Assembly (NCBI GenBank): GCA_003022745.1
Contig: PXSU01000037.1
Location: forward strand, 1 to 5,279
DNA length: 5,279 nt
Source: Halobacteriales archaeon SW_9_67_25
Lineage (GTDB): Archaea > Halobacteriota > Halobacteria > Halobacteriales > Haloarculaceae
Reading direction: 5' to 3'
The translations under genes and the position numbers were made by a program. The notes below the pieces were generated by a model. It did no database searches. It was not told the DNA's origin and worked only from the letters and a program-made list of their open reading frames with translations. Below are positions 1 to 5,279 of the stretch, in pieces. Every line of letters starts with the position of its first letter. Position 1 is the first letter of the stretch.

Positions 1-962
1 ATCCGCTCGACGGCATCCTCCTCGCTGATGCCTTTCCGGTCCATCAGGCCATCGACGCTTTCGGGATCATCGAGGTCCGAGATTTCGTCCATCGTGATGC
101 TTTCATCACCGATTTGCACTTCGCCGCCGCTCGTGCGCTCGGCCTGGTCGATGTCGGCGGTGAACTCGCCCGTTTCCGTATCGAACTGGATGATGCCGTC
201 GCCGTTCCCGGTGGTCAGGCCGTCGGGCATCCCACTCTGGCCTTCCTGGCCACCGAGGGCTTCGCCGCCGCCCCCACTCCCACCGCCACCGCCGCCCTCG
301 CCATCGCCGCCCACTGGTTCGACCGCCGTGACGATCATCTCCTCGCTATCCCGTTTCCCGCTCTCGTCGATGACGACGGCAGTGACGGTGTGCTCGCCCG
401 CCTCGAAGGAGAACTCACGCGAGTCGGTCTCGCTGTCCCCGCTCGCTTCGACGTGCTCCCGGTGTGAGCCGTCGACCCGCCAGGTGATCGTCGAGAGGTC
501 GTCGCCGCCGGCACTCGCCTCGGCGGTGTAGGTCTGCGTGTCGCCGGCGAGGACGACCCCCGGGCCCGACAGCGTGACGCCGGGCGGCGTCGCCGCCTCG
601 ACGTGGACGTAGAGGGTGTCCTCGCGGGTGGCGCCGTCGTCGTCGGTCACCGCGACCGTCGCGTTGTACTGGCCGGTCTGCTCGGGAACGAACTCCGTGC
701 GCTCGCAGGTCACACACTCCGGGTCGATGTCGGTCCCGTCCGGCGCGGTGATCGACCACTCGTGGCCCGTAATCTCGCCGTCGGGGTCGGTCGATCCGCC
801 GGCGTCGAGGTAGACCGTCGCGTTCTCCTCGACGTGCTGGTCGAGCCCCGCGTCGGCGAGCGGCGGCGTGTTCGCACTGGCGACCCCCACCCCCAGAACG
901 GCGAGGGCGACCAGCAGCAGAGCCGGTCGCATCAGTCTCGTGCCTGGGGGTGACCCCCGCAT
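1..962 (-). CDS. Exported PKD-domain surface protein, 3' end beyond window (partial)
   Basis: The frame is open from 962 to the left edge (320 complete codons, no stop), so only the N-terminal part is present. Residues 11-30 form a signal peptide (Arg, then a Leu/Val/Ala core ending in ASA). A PKD domain follows at about 32-121 (PPLADAGLD, STDPDGEITGHEWS, VAVTDDDG), and a second PKD/Ig-like domain lies at about 126-214. Next come a Gly-rich linker (about 218-248) and an acidic stretch to residue 320. C83 and C86 (CVTC) sit inside the first PKD domain and probably form a structural disulfide. N47 and N100 are in NAT sequons, suitable for archaeal N-glycosylation. PKD domains in archaeal exported proteins usually serve as cell-surface spacers or adhesion modules; the ligand is unknown. 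I chose ATG 962 because a TATA box centred about 32 bp upstream predicts an almost leaderless mRNA. The in-frame ATG at 932 also precedes an intact signal peptide but has no Shine-Dalgarno site. The anchor or other C-terminal domains are not visible. Confidence 0.85.
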   Translation of the reverse strand, partial: MRGSPPGTRLMRPALLLVALAVLGVGVASANTPPLADAGLDQHVEENATVYLDAGGSTDPDGEITGHEWSITAPDGTDIDPECVTCERTEFVPEQTGQYNATVAVTDDDGATREDTLYVHVEAATPPGVTLSGPGVVLAGDTQTYTAEASAGGDDLSTITWRVDGSHREHVEASGDSETDSREFSFEAGEHTVTAVVIDESGKRDSEEMIVTAVEPVGGDGEGGGGGGSGGGGEALGGQEGQSGMPDGLTTGNGDGIIQFDTETGEFTADIDQAERTSGGEVQIGDESITMDEISDLDDPESVDGLMDRKGISEEDAVER

Positions 963-989
963 GGTACAAAAAGTCTCGCATCTATTGCG

Positions 990-998
990 TTAATTAAA
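990..998 (-). promoter_or_regulatory. TATA box of the PKD surface-protein gene
   Basis: Read on the minus strand this is TTTAATTAA, the most AT-rich stretch in the divergent intergenic region. It is preceded by purine-rich CGAGAG, which could serve as a BRE. Its centre lies about 32 bp upstream of ATG 962, so transcription should begin a few bases before that codon. This fits the leaderless or near-leaderless transcripts common in haloarchaea and is the main reason for preferring the 962 start. It is inferred from position and composition only. Confidence 0.6.
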
Positions 999-1004
999 CT
1001 CTCG

Positions 1005-1038
1005 ACGTGACACGTAGGAATAAGGACACATCCACGTG
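1005..1038. promoter_or_regulatory. Paired CACGT-type palindromes in divergent promoter region (possible operator)
   Basis: ACGTGACACGT at 1005-1015 is a perfect 5-1-5 inverted repeat, and CACGTG at 1033-1038 is a perfect 6-bp palindrome. Both are built from the same half-site (CACGT/ACGTG). The first lies just upstream of the BRE/TATA of the minus-strand gene. The second lies just upstream of where the plus-strand gene's core promoter should be. This placement suits a regulator acting on both genes, but short GC-rich palindromes also occur by chance. Confidence 0.3.
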
Positions 1039-1073
1039 CAAACGGCTAAGAGGCAGGTGGCCGAAGTGAAAGT

Positions 1074-1316
1074 ATGGCAGAGTTCACCCTCCTGAAACTG
1101 CAGTTCGAGGACGCTTCCTTCGCTGCCCACGCCCCCTTCAGCGGTGCTAGTGGCGAATCCGCCGGGGAAAGTTCCGGAGACGGTGAGAGCGCCGACGTAG
1201 GCGACGCGGACGGCGAGGGGAACGACCGCCGTCTGCTCCCGCTGGTTGTCGGTCTCGCTTTTCTCGTCGTCGTGGCGGTCGCCGTCAAAAAACTCCGGAG
1301 CGAGGACGACCCCTGA
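1074..1316 (+). CDS. Small acidic protein with one C-terminal membrane helix, function unknown
   Basis: I do not recognise a named family for this 80-residue protein. It has a structured-looking start (MAEFTLLKLQFEDASF, then AHAPFSG), an acidic Ser/Gly/Asp linker at about 24-51, and a single hydrophobic helix at about 54-71 bounded by RR before and KK after. It ends in a short charged tail (LRSEDDP). The layout suggests a small soluble or membrane-surface segment tethered by a C-terminal helix; orientation is not clear because both flanks are basic. It diverges from the PKD-protein gene and lies 81 bp before the DUF2342 gene, which has its own promoter. There is no strong TATA box; GGCTAAGA at 1044-1051 is at a suitable distance for a leaderless start but is weak. 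High GC, acidic coding bias and a plausible membrane segment support a real gene. The opposite-strand frame over the same bases is a shadow. Confidence 0.7.
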   Translation: MAEFTLLKLQFEDASFAAHAPFSGASGESAGESSGDGESADVGDADGEGNDRRLLPLVVGLAFLVVVAVAVKKLRSEDDP

Positions 1317-1368
1317 ACACCCGGACCACGCCGCGAGTACGAGGGCGAGGGACGCGACGGTGAAAGAC

Positions 1369-1377
1369 ATATTTACG
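1369..1377 (+). promoter_or_regulatory. TATA box of the DUF2342 gene
   Basis: ATATTTACG lies with its centre about 25 bp upstream of ATG 1398 and follows GTGAAAGAC, which resembles a purine-rich archaeal BRE. The surrounding DNA is very GC-rich, so the AT block stands out. Transcription would begin at or within a base or two of the start codon, giving a leaderless mRNA and supporting 1398 as the true start. Confidence 0.65.
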
Positions 1378-1397
1378 CGGCCGTCCTTCCCCGTGCA

Positions 1398-2345
1398 ATG
1401 AGTCTCTACCGGAGCGTCAGGGCCGTTGCCGGTGCGAGCGGCGAGGGACCGGTCGACTGGTCCGCCGTCGGGACGGCCGCGAACGCGTCGACCGACCCCG
1501 GCAATCTCGACGTCTCCGCCGAGGAGCAGGGGGCCTACGCCGCGGACGTGCGCGAGGCCCGCGACCGCGTCCGGTCGACGACTGCCCTCGGGTTCGACCT
1601 GCCCGAGACGGTCGAGATCCAGCACCGCCACCACTGGATCGCGGCCAACGTCGACACCTTCCAGCGGGTGATGGCTCCCCTGGAGTCCCGTGCAGAGTAC
1701 ATCCCCGAGCTCGCCCGCGTGCTCAACACGGGGTCGATGTCCGTCGCGCTCTCCTTTCTGGCGAAGAACGTCCTCGGGCAGTACGACCCCCTCTTGCTGG
1801 CCGAGGGCGACGACCACGCGCTGTACTTCGTCCGGCCGAACATCCTGCGTGCCGCCGACCAGCTGGCGGTTCCCTACCCCCGGTTTCGCCGGTGGATCGC
1901 GTTCCACGAGGTGACCCATGCCGCCGAGTTCGGCGCCGCGCCGTGGCTCTCGGCGCACCTCGAAGGGGCTGTGCGGGAGGCCATCGACACGCTCGCCGAG
2001 GGCTCGATCGACCGCGAGTCGCTCGGGACGCTCGACACGACGATGACTGCCGTCGAGGGATACGCGGAACTCGTGATGGACCGGGCCTTCGACGACGAGT
2101 ACGCCGACCTGCGCCGGAAACTGGAGGCGCGCCGCCGGGGCCGGGGGCCGCTCCAGCGCCTCGTCCGGCGGCTGCTGGGCCTCAGCATGAAGCGCCGCCA
2201 GTACGAGCGCGGGAAAGCGTTCTTCGAGACGGTCGTTGACCGCGGCGGGATGGAGACGGCCGGGCTGGTCTGGCACGCGCCCGAGACGCTCCCGACGGAC
2301 GCCGAACTCGACGACCCCGGTGCGTGGCTGGCACGCGTCGGGTGA
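1398..2345 (+). CDS. Zincin-like DUF2342 / F420-biosynthesis-associated family protein
   Basis: The 315-residue product resembles the DUF2342 'zincin_2' family, whose archaeal and actinobacterial branch is annotated as coenzyme F420 biosynthesis-associated because of its species distribution. The active-site motif HEVTH is at residues 170-174 (FHEVTHAAEF), giving H170 and H174 as zinc ligands and E171 as general base. EGYAELVMD at 220-228 is the likely helix carrying the third ligand (E220 or E224, my inference). Other family-like segments are HRHHWIAANVDTF (77-88), NVLGQYDP (124-131), a basic stretch around 237-258 and GLSMKRRQYERGKAFFE (about 255-271). There is no signal peptide or membrane helix, so it should be cytoplasmic. 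Substrate and role are unknown; peptidase activity is predicted from the motif only. The length is slightly short of typical bacterial members. It appears intact, and rqcH starts 39 bp downstream on the same strand, so the two may be co-transcribed. Confidence 0.85.
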   Translation: MSLYRSVRAVAGASGEGPVDWSAVGTAANASTDPGNLDVSAEEQGAYAADVREARDRVRSTTALGFDLPETVEIQHRHHWIAANVDTFQRVMAPLESRAEYIPELARVLNTGSMSVALSFLAKNVLGQYDPLLLAEGDDHALYFVRPNILRAADQLAVPYPRFRRWIAFHEVTHAAEFGAAPWLSAHLEGAVREAIDTLAEGSIDRESLGTLDTTMTAVEGYAELVMDRAFDDEYADLRRKLEARRRGRGPLQRLVRRLLGLSMKRRQYERGKAFFETVVDRGGMETAGLVWHAPETLPTDAELDDPGAWLARVG

Positions 2346-2353
2346 CAGCGACA

Positions 2354-2360
2354 CACATTT
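2354..2360 (+). promoter_or_regulatory. Weak TATA-like element before rqcH
   Basis: CACATTT in the 39-bp gap has its centre about 27 bp before ATG 2385, the right place for a leaderless archaeal promoter, but it is a poor match. The purine run GGAAGGGAG at 2373-2381 could be a weak ribosome binding site if rqcH is instead translated from a transcript starting upstream of the DUF2342 gene. The sequence does not settle which applies. Confidence 0.25.
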
Positions 2361-4169
2361 CCATCCACTGACGGAAGGGAGTGCATGGACCCGAAGCGGG
2401 AACTGACGAGCGTCGACCTCGCGGCGCTCGCGGGCGAACTCGGCCGGTATACCGGCGCCCGCGTCGAGAAGGCCTACCTCTACCCCGAGGACATCCTCCG
2501 TCTGAAGTTCCGGGACTTCGACCGGGGGCGCGTCGAGTTGCTCGTCGACCTCGGCGAGACCAAGCACGTCCGCGTCGCCGCCCCCGAGCACGTCCCGCCG
2601 GCACCCGAGCGCCCGCCGAACTTCGCGATGATGCTCCGCAACCGCCTCGCGGGGGCGGACCTCGTCGACGTCTCGCAGTTCGCCTTCGACCGCATCCTCC
2701 AGTTGCGCTTCGAGCGCGAGGACGACAGCACCACCATCGTCGCGGAACTGTTCGGCGACGGGAACGTGGCCGTCCTCGACGAGACGGGCAGCGTCGTCGA
2801 CTGCCTGGAGACGGTCCGCCTGAAATCCCGGACCGTCGCGCCGGGCGCCCAGTACGAGTTCCCCGACGCCCGCTTTGACCCCCGAGTTGCGGACTTCGAG
2901 GCTTTCGCTGCCCGGATGGACGACTCCGACACCGACGTCGTCCGGACGCTGGCGACGCGGCTGAACTTCGGCGGCCTCTGGGGCGAGGAACTGTGCACCC
3001 GTGCGGGTGTGCCCAAGACGCTGGACATCGACGAGGCCAGCGAGGACGACTACCGGGCGGTCTACGACGCCATCGGGCGCCTCGACGACCGCCTGGCGGG
3101 GGCAGACCTCGACCCGCGGGTGTACTGCCAGGCGAACGAGAACGCGGACGCGAGCGATTCAAACGAAACCGCGGACCCGACTGATTCCACAGCCGACGGC
3201 ACGGGCCGGCGCGTCGATGTCACGCCCGTCCCGATGGAGGAACACGCCGGATTGGGTGCCGAGGCGTTCGAGACGTTCACCGGGGCGCTGGACGATTACT
3301 TCACCAACTTCGAGGCCGACCACGAGGAAGACACCGGCAGCCGCGACCGGCCGGACTTCGAGGCCGAAATCGAGAAGCAAAAGCGCATCATCGCCCAACA
3401 GGAAGGCGCAATCGAGGACTTCGAGGCCCGGGCCCGGGAGGAACGCGAGAAGGCCGAGGCGCTGTACGCCAACTACGACCTCGTCGACGGGGTGCTCTCG
3501 ACGGTCCGGGCCGCCCGCGAGGACGGCACTCCCTGGGCGGACATCGAGGCCCGCTTCGAGGAAGGGGCCGAGCGGGGTATCGACGCCGCCGAGGCCGTCC
3601 GGAGCGTCGATGGCAGCGAGGGGACCGTCACGATGGACGTCGGCGAGTATACCGCGACCCTCCGGGTGACCGACGGCGTCGAGAAGAACGCCGACCGCCT
3701 CTACAACGAGGCAAAGCGAATCGAGGGGAAGAAGGCCGGCGCGGAGGAAGCCATCGCGGAGACCCGCGAGCAACTCGAACATGTCACGGAACGGCGCGAC
3801 CAGTGGGACGCCGAGGACGGGAACGGTGACGAAGAAGCCGACGAGGCGGCGGACGAGGGCGACGAGGCCGACGTCGAGTGGCTCTCACGAGCGTCGATCC
3901 CGGTCCGGGCCTCCGAGGGGTGGTACGAGCGGTTCCGGTGGTTCCACACGAGCGACGGCTTCCTGGTCATCGGCGGCCGCAACGCCAACGAGAACGAGGA
4001 CCTCGTCAAGAAGTACCTCGAACGCGGCGACCTGTTCTTCCACGCCCAGGCCCACGGCGGCCCGGCGACGGTGCTGAAGGCGACCAGCCCAAGCGAGTCC
4101 TACGACGAAGACCTCGAGATTCCCGAGCAGTCCCGCGAGGAGGCCGCCCGGTTCGCGGCCTCGTACTCC

Positions 4170-4176
4170 TCGCAAG
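4170..4176 (+). other. Deletion/frameshift junction in rqcH
   Basis: TCG (S596, 4170-4172) is followed by a single C at 4173 and then AAG (4174-4176), the lysine of the conserved KTPxSGEYL motif in the next frame. If the ancestral gene had about 20 codons here ending in QVS, loss of 59 bp (or another 3n-1 length) would leave exactly this arrangement, with the stray C as the last base of a TCC serine codon. A base-calling slip alone would not explain the absence of the W...QVS block. The exact deletion size is inferred from remembered family sequences. Confidence 0.75.
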
Positions 4177-4248
4177 ACCCCCGAGAGCGGCGAGTACTTA
4201 GAGAAGGGGGGGTTCGCCATCCGCGGGGACCGCACCTACTACCGGGAC

Positions 4249-4270
4249 GTCGCGGTCGCGGTCGCGGTCG
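4249..4270 (+). repeat. Hexanucleotide tandem repeat (GTCGCG, 3.7 copies) in rqcH
   Basis: GTCGCG is repeated at 4249-4254, 4255-4260 and 4261-4266, followed by GTCG. In the conserved rqcH frame it encodes the alternating V-A run of DVAVAVAVGI, just before ITCEPETR. The unit is a multiple of three, so copy-number change would keep frame. It is short and may simply reflect codon choice for a beta-strand. Confidence 0.6.
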
Positions 4271-4547
4271 GCATCACCTGCGAACCCGAGACGCGGGTCG
4301 TCGGCGGGCCGCCCGCACCCATCGCGGACCGCGCCGAGACCTCCATCCAGGTCGAACCCGGCAAGTTCGCACAGAACGACGTCGCCAAGCGCGTCTACCG
4401 GGAGTTCCGCGAGCGCTTCGCCGACGAGTCCTTCGTCCGGAAGGTCGCCAGCCCCGACCGCATCCAGGAGTTTCTTCCCCCGGGAACGAGCAGGATCGTC
4501 GAGTAGTCAGTTCCTCTCGACGAGCGACGCAGGGAGTGGAGCCGTCG

Positions 4548-4622
4548 TCAGGGCGGGATCTGGTCGCGGGCGTACCCGGCGAGATATCCGGTCGCGCCGC
4601 CGAATGTGAGCCCTTACAGCAT
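4548..4622 (-). other. Possible remnant of a tiny Gly-rich membrane-type reading frame
   Basis: On the minus strand, ATG at 4622-4620 is followed by CTG and then TAA. The same frame then reads GLTFGGATGYLAGYARDQIPP to a TGA at 4550-4548. The downstream piece looks protein-like: Gly-zipper spacing, small and aromatic residues, then a charged end. It lies between the stops of rqcH and scpA, on the scpA strand. It could be a short gene killed by a nonsense change at codon 3, the end of a gene lost by deletion, or chance. No start codon follows the TAA and no promoter is visible, so it is not called as a gene. Confidence 0.22.
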
Positions 4623-4678
4623 GGCATACCCGGAACACAGGACTGGGGGTACAAGAACGCTCGGGTCGGCGGGACCGG

Positions 4679-5279
4679 TCACCCGGCGATGGCCTCGCCC
4701 GAGGACATCACAGCGCCGGGGTCCTGAATCCAGAGGTCGCCGAAGATGTCGTCCTGCTGGAGGCGGACGCGGCCGCGGTGAGCCAGGAACAGCAGCCCGA
4801 GGAACGTCTCGACGCGCGACCCACCGGCGTCGTCGATCTCGCGGTACAGGACCTCCTCGCGGCCCGCCTCGTAGTGGTCGCGCAGGGCGCCGTAGACGTT
4901 CTCGACGATGTCGTCGATGTTCTCCGCGTGGGCGGTGCCGGTGACGTCCTCGGCGGTCGGTTCGTCGTCCATACGGAGGTCGTCGGTCGCCCGGTAGTCC
5001 AGTTCCTGCGTGCCCCGGTGGAACCCGCCCGGCGAGTCGCTGGTGTCGTACTCGCGGGATTCCTTCCACCAGTTGTTGCGCTCGGCCTCGCGCAGGTCCC
5101 GGACCAGTTCGTCCAGGGTCTGTGGCATTCCCCGGGCGCGCTTGCGCTCGAGCCGGCGGTCCATCTCCTGTTCCAGTGCCGCGAACGGGTCCGGGCCGGC
5201 TGGCTCGATCTCGCCCATCGGCTGCTCCCAGGACTCGGACTCGGCGGGCTCCTCGTCGTGTTCCAGCATCGCATCTCCC
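4679..5279 (-). CDS. scpA: ScpA, segregation and condensation protein A (5' end beyond window)
   Basis: ScpA is the kleisin subunit that bridges SMC-type ATPases and organises the chromosome. The C-terminal 200 or so residues are visible. The frame is open to the right edge and reads GDAMLEH there. In ScpA this position follows the kleisin core (normally LLRMKSDAML), so the in-frame ATG at 5269 is internal and the real start lies outside. The middle contains ELVRDLREAERNNWWKE, YDTSDSPGGFHRGTQELDY and DDEPTAEDVTGTAH, which resemble haloarchaeal ScpA. The C-terminal winged-helix segment that contacts the SMC head reads ETFLGLLFLAHRGRVRLQQD, followed by DIFGDLWIQDPG. The stop is TGA at 4681-4679. 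An smc gene is the expected upstream neighbour but is outside the window. The gene converges on rqcH with 172 bp between stops. No damage is seen in the visible part. Confidence 0.9.
   Translation of the reverse strand, partial: GDAMLEHDEEPAESESWEQPMGEIEPAGPDPFAALEQEMDRRLERKRARGMPQTLDELVRDLREAERNNWWKESREYDTSDSPGGFHRGTQELDYRATDDLRMDDEPTAEDVTGTAHAENIDDIVENVYGALRDHYEAGREEVLYREIDDAGGSRVETFLGLLFLAHRGRVRLQQDDIFGDLWIQDPGAVMSSGEAIAG

Larger units (their letters stand above)
2385..4506 (+). pseudogene. rqcH: rqcH (archaeal Rqc2/NEMF, NFACT family), broken by deletion and frameshift
   Basis: RqcH binds 50S subunits carrying stalled peptidyl-tRNA and, in bacteria and eukaryotes, drives C-terminal tailing of the nascent chain. 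The NFACT-N domain starts at MDPKRELTSVDL and includes FAMMLRNRL (80-88) and FDRIL, whose D102-R103 match the Asp-Arg pair needed for tRNA handling in characterised homologues. An HhH-like segment (about 184-216) contains LNFGGLWGEELCTRAG. Residues 250-275 are a low-complexity acidic insert. Coiled coils span about 322-364 and 435-475. The NFACT-R domain begins near 513 (RWFHTSDGFLVIGGRNANE, KKYLERGDLFFHAQAHGGP). The frame reads correctly to SYSS (S596, base 4172). The conserved continuation KTPESGEYLEKGGFAIRGDR and 90 further family-like residues lie in the +1 frame from 4174 to the stop at 4504-4506. Homologues carry about 20 residues between SYSS and KTP (AW/VWK to QVS) that are absent here. 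The original frame instead runs open to 4727 with an Arg-rich non-family tail. Identity is secure; whether the lesion is biological is not. Confidence 0.88.

Noticed and set aside
28..531. Plus-strand frames with Ser/Pro-rich products at the left edge.
   Set aside because: They are complements of the Gly-rich linker and acidic tail of the minus-strand PKD protein; the Pro run is just the Gly codons read backwards.
415..981. A minus-strand 188-codon frame starting MRDFLYHAG over the promoter-proximal part of the PKD gene.
   Set aside because: It is Arg/Gly-rich and lies in a different frame from the signal peptide and PKD domains; it is a shadow of the real gene.
990..2591. A 533-codon open frame on the minus strand across the small membrane gene and the DUF2342 gene.
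   Set aside because: It is antisense to genes with clear motifs and promoter, shows no recognisable domain, and long antisense frames are routine in DNA of this GC content.
4167..4180. Programmed +1 frameshift at the rqcH junction.
   Set aside because: A frameshift would restore the C-terminal frame but not the roughly 20 conserved residues that are missing, and RqcH homologues are not known to use frameshifting.
4274..4654. A minus-strand 126-codon frame starting MYPQSCVPG.
   Set aside because: It is Arg-rich, lies antisense to the conserved end of rqcH and matches nothing I recognise; a shadow frame.
4673..4680. GACCGGTC palindrome near the scpA stop as part of a terminator.
   Set aside because: It is only 8 bp with no T-rich tract after it on either strand, so there is no support for a terminator or binding site.
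1..5279. CRISPR array, tRNA/rRNA gene, insertion sequence or attachment site.
   Set aside because: No regularly spaced repeats, no tRNA-like cloverleaf, no transposase motif and no terminal inverted repeats were seen on reading both strands.

Overview
The window has the marks of a halophilic archaeon (class Halobacteria). GC is very high, GAC/GAG codons dominate, the proteins are strongly acidic, promoters are TATA-type with short or absent leaders, and two genes (rqcH and scpA) read like haloarchaeal versions of their families. I cannot name the genus.

Layout, left to right. (1) Bases 1-962, minus strand: the N-terminal 320 residues of an exported surface protein with a signal peptide, two PKD/Ig-like domains, a Gly-rich linker and an acidic tail. 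It runs off the left edge. (2) Bases 963-1073: a 111-bp divergent promoter region with a clear minus-strand TATA box and two CACGT-type palindromes. (3) Bases 1074-1316, plus: an 80-residue membrane-anchored protein of unknown function. (4) Bases 1398-2345, plus: a zincin-like protein of the DUF2342 / 'coenzyme F420 biosynthesis-associated' family with an HEVTH motif, behind a good leaderless promoter. (5) Bases 2385-4506, plus: rqcH, the archaeal Rqc2/NEMF ribosome-quality-control factor. It is broken near its 3' end: about 20 conserved codons are missing at 4172/4174 and the frame shifts, so the conserved C-terminus continues in another frame to 4506. (6) Bases 4507-4678: a convergent intergenic stretch that may hold the remnant of a tiny Gly-rich reading frame on the minus strand. 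(7) Bases 4679-5279, minus: the C-terminal 200 residues of ScpA, the kleisin partner of SMC-type condensins. It runs off the right edge.

The genes do not form one obvious pathway. The DUF2342 gene and rqcH are co-directional with a 39-bp gap and may be co-transcribed. The surface-protein gene diverges from the small membrane-protein gene, and rqcH and scpA converge. I see no RNA gene, CRISPR array, insertion sequence or new defence-like system. The observation most worth checking is the rqcH lesion, which is either a real loss of RqcH function, a strain polymorphism or an assembly error.
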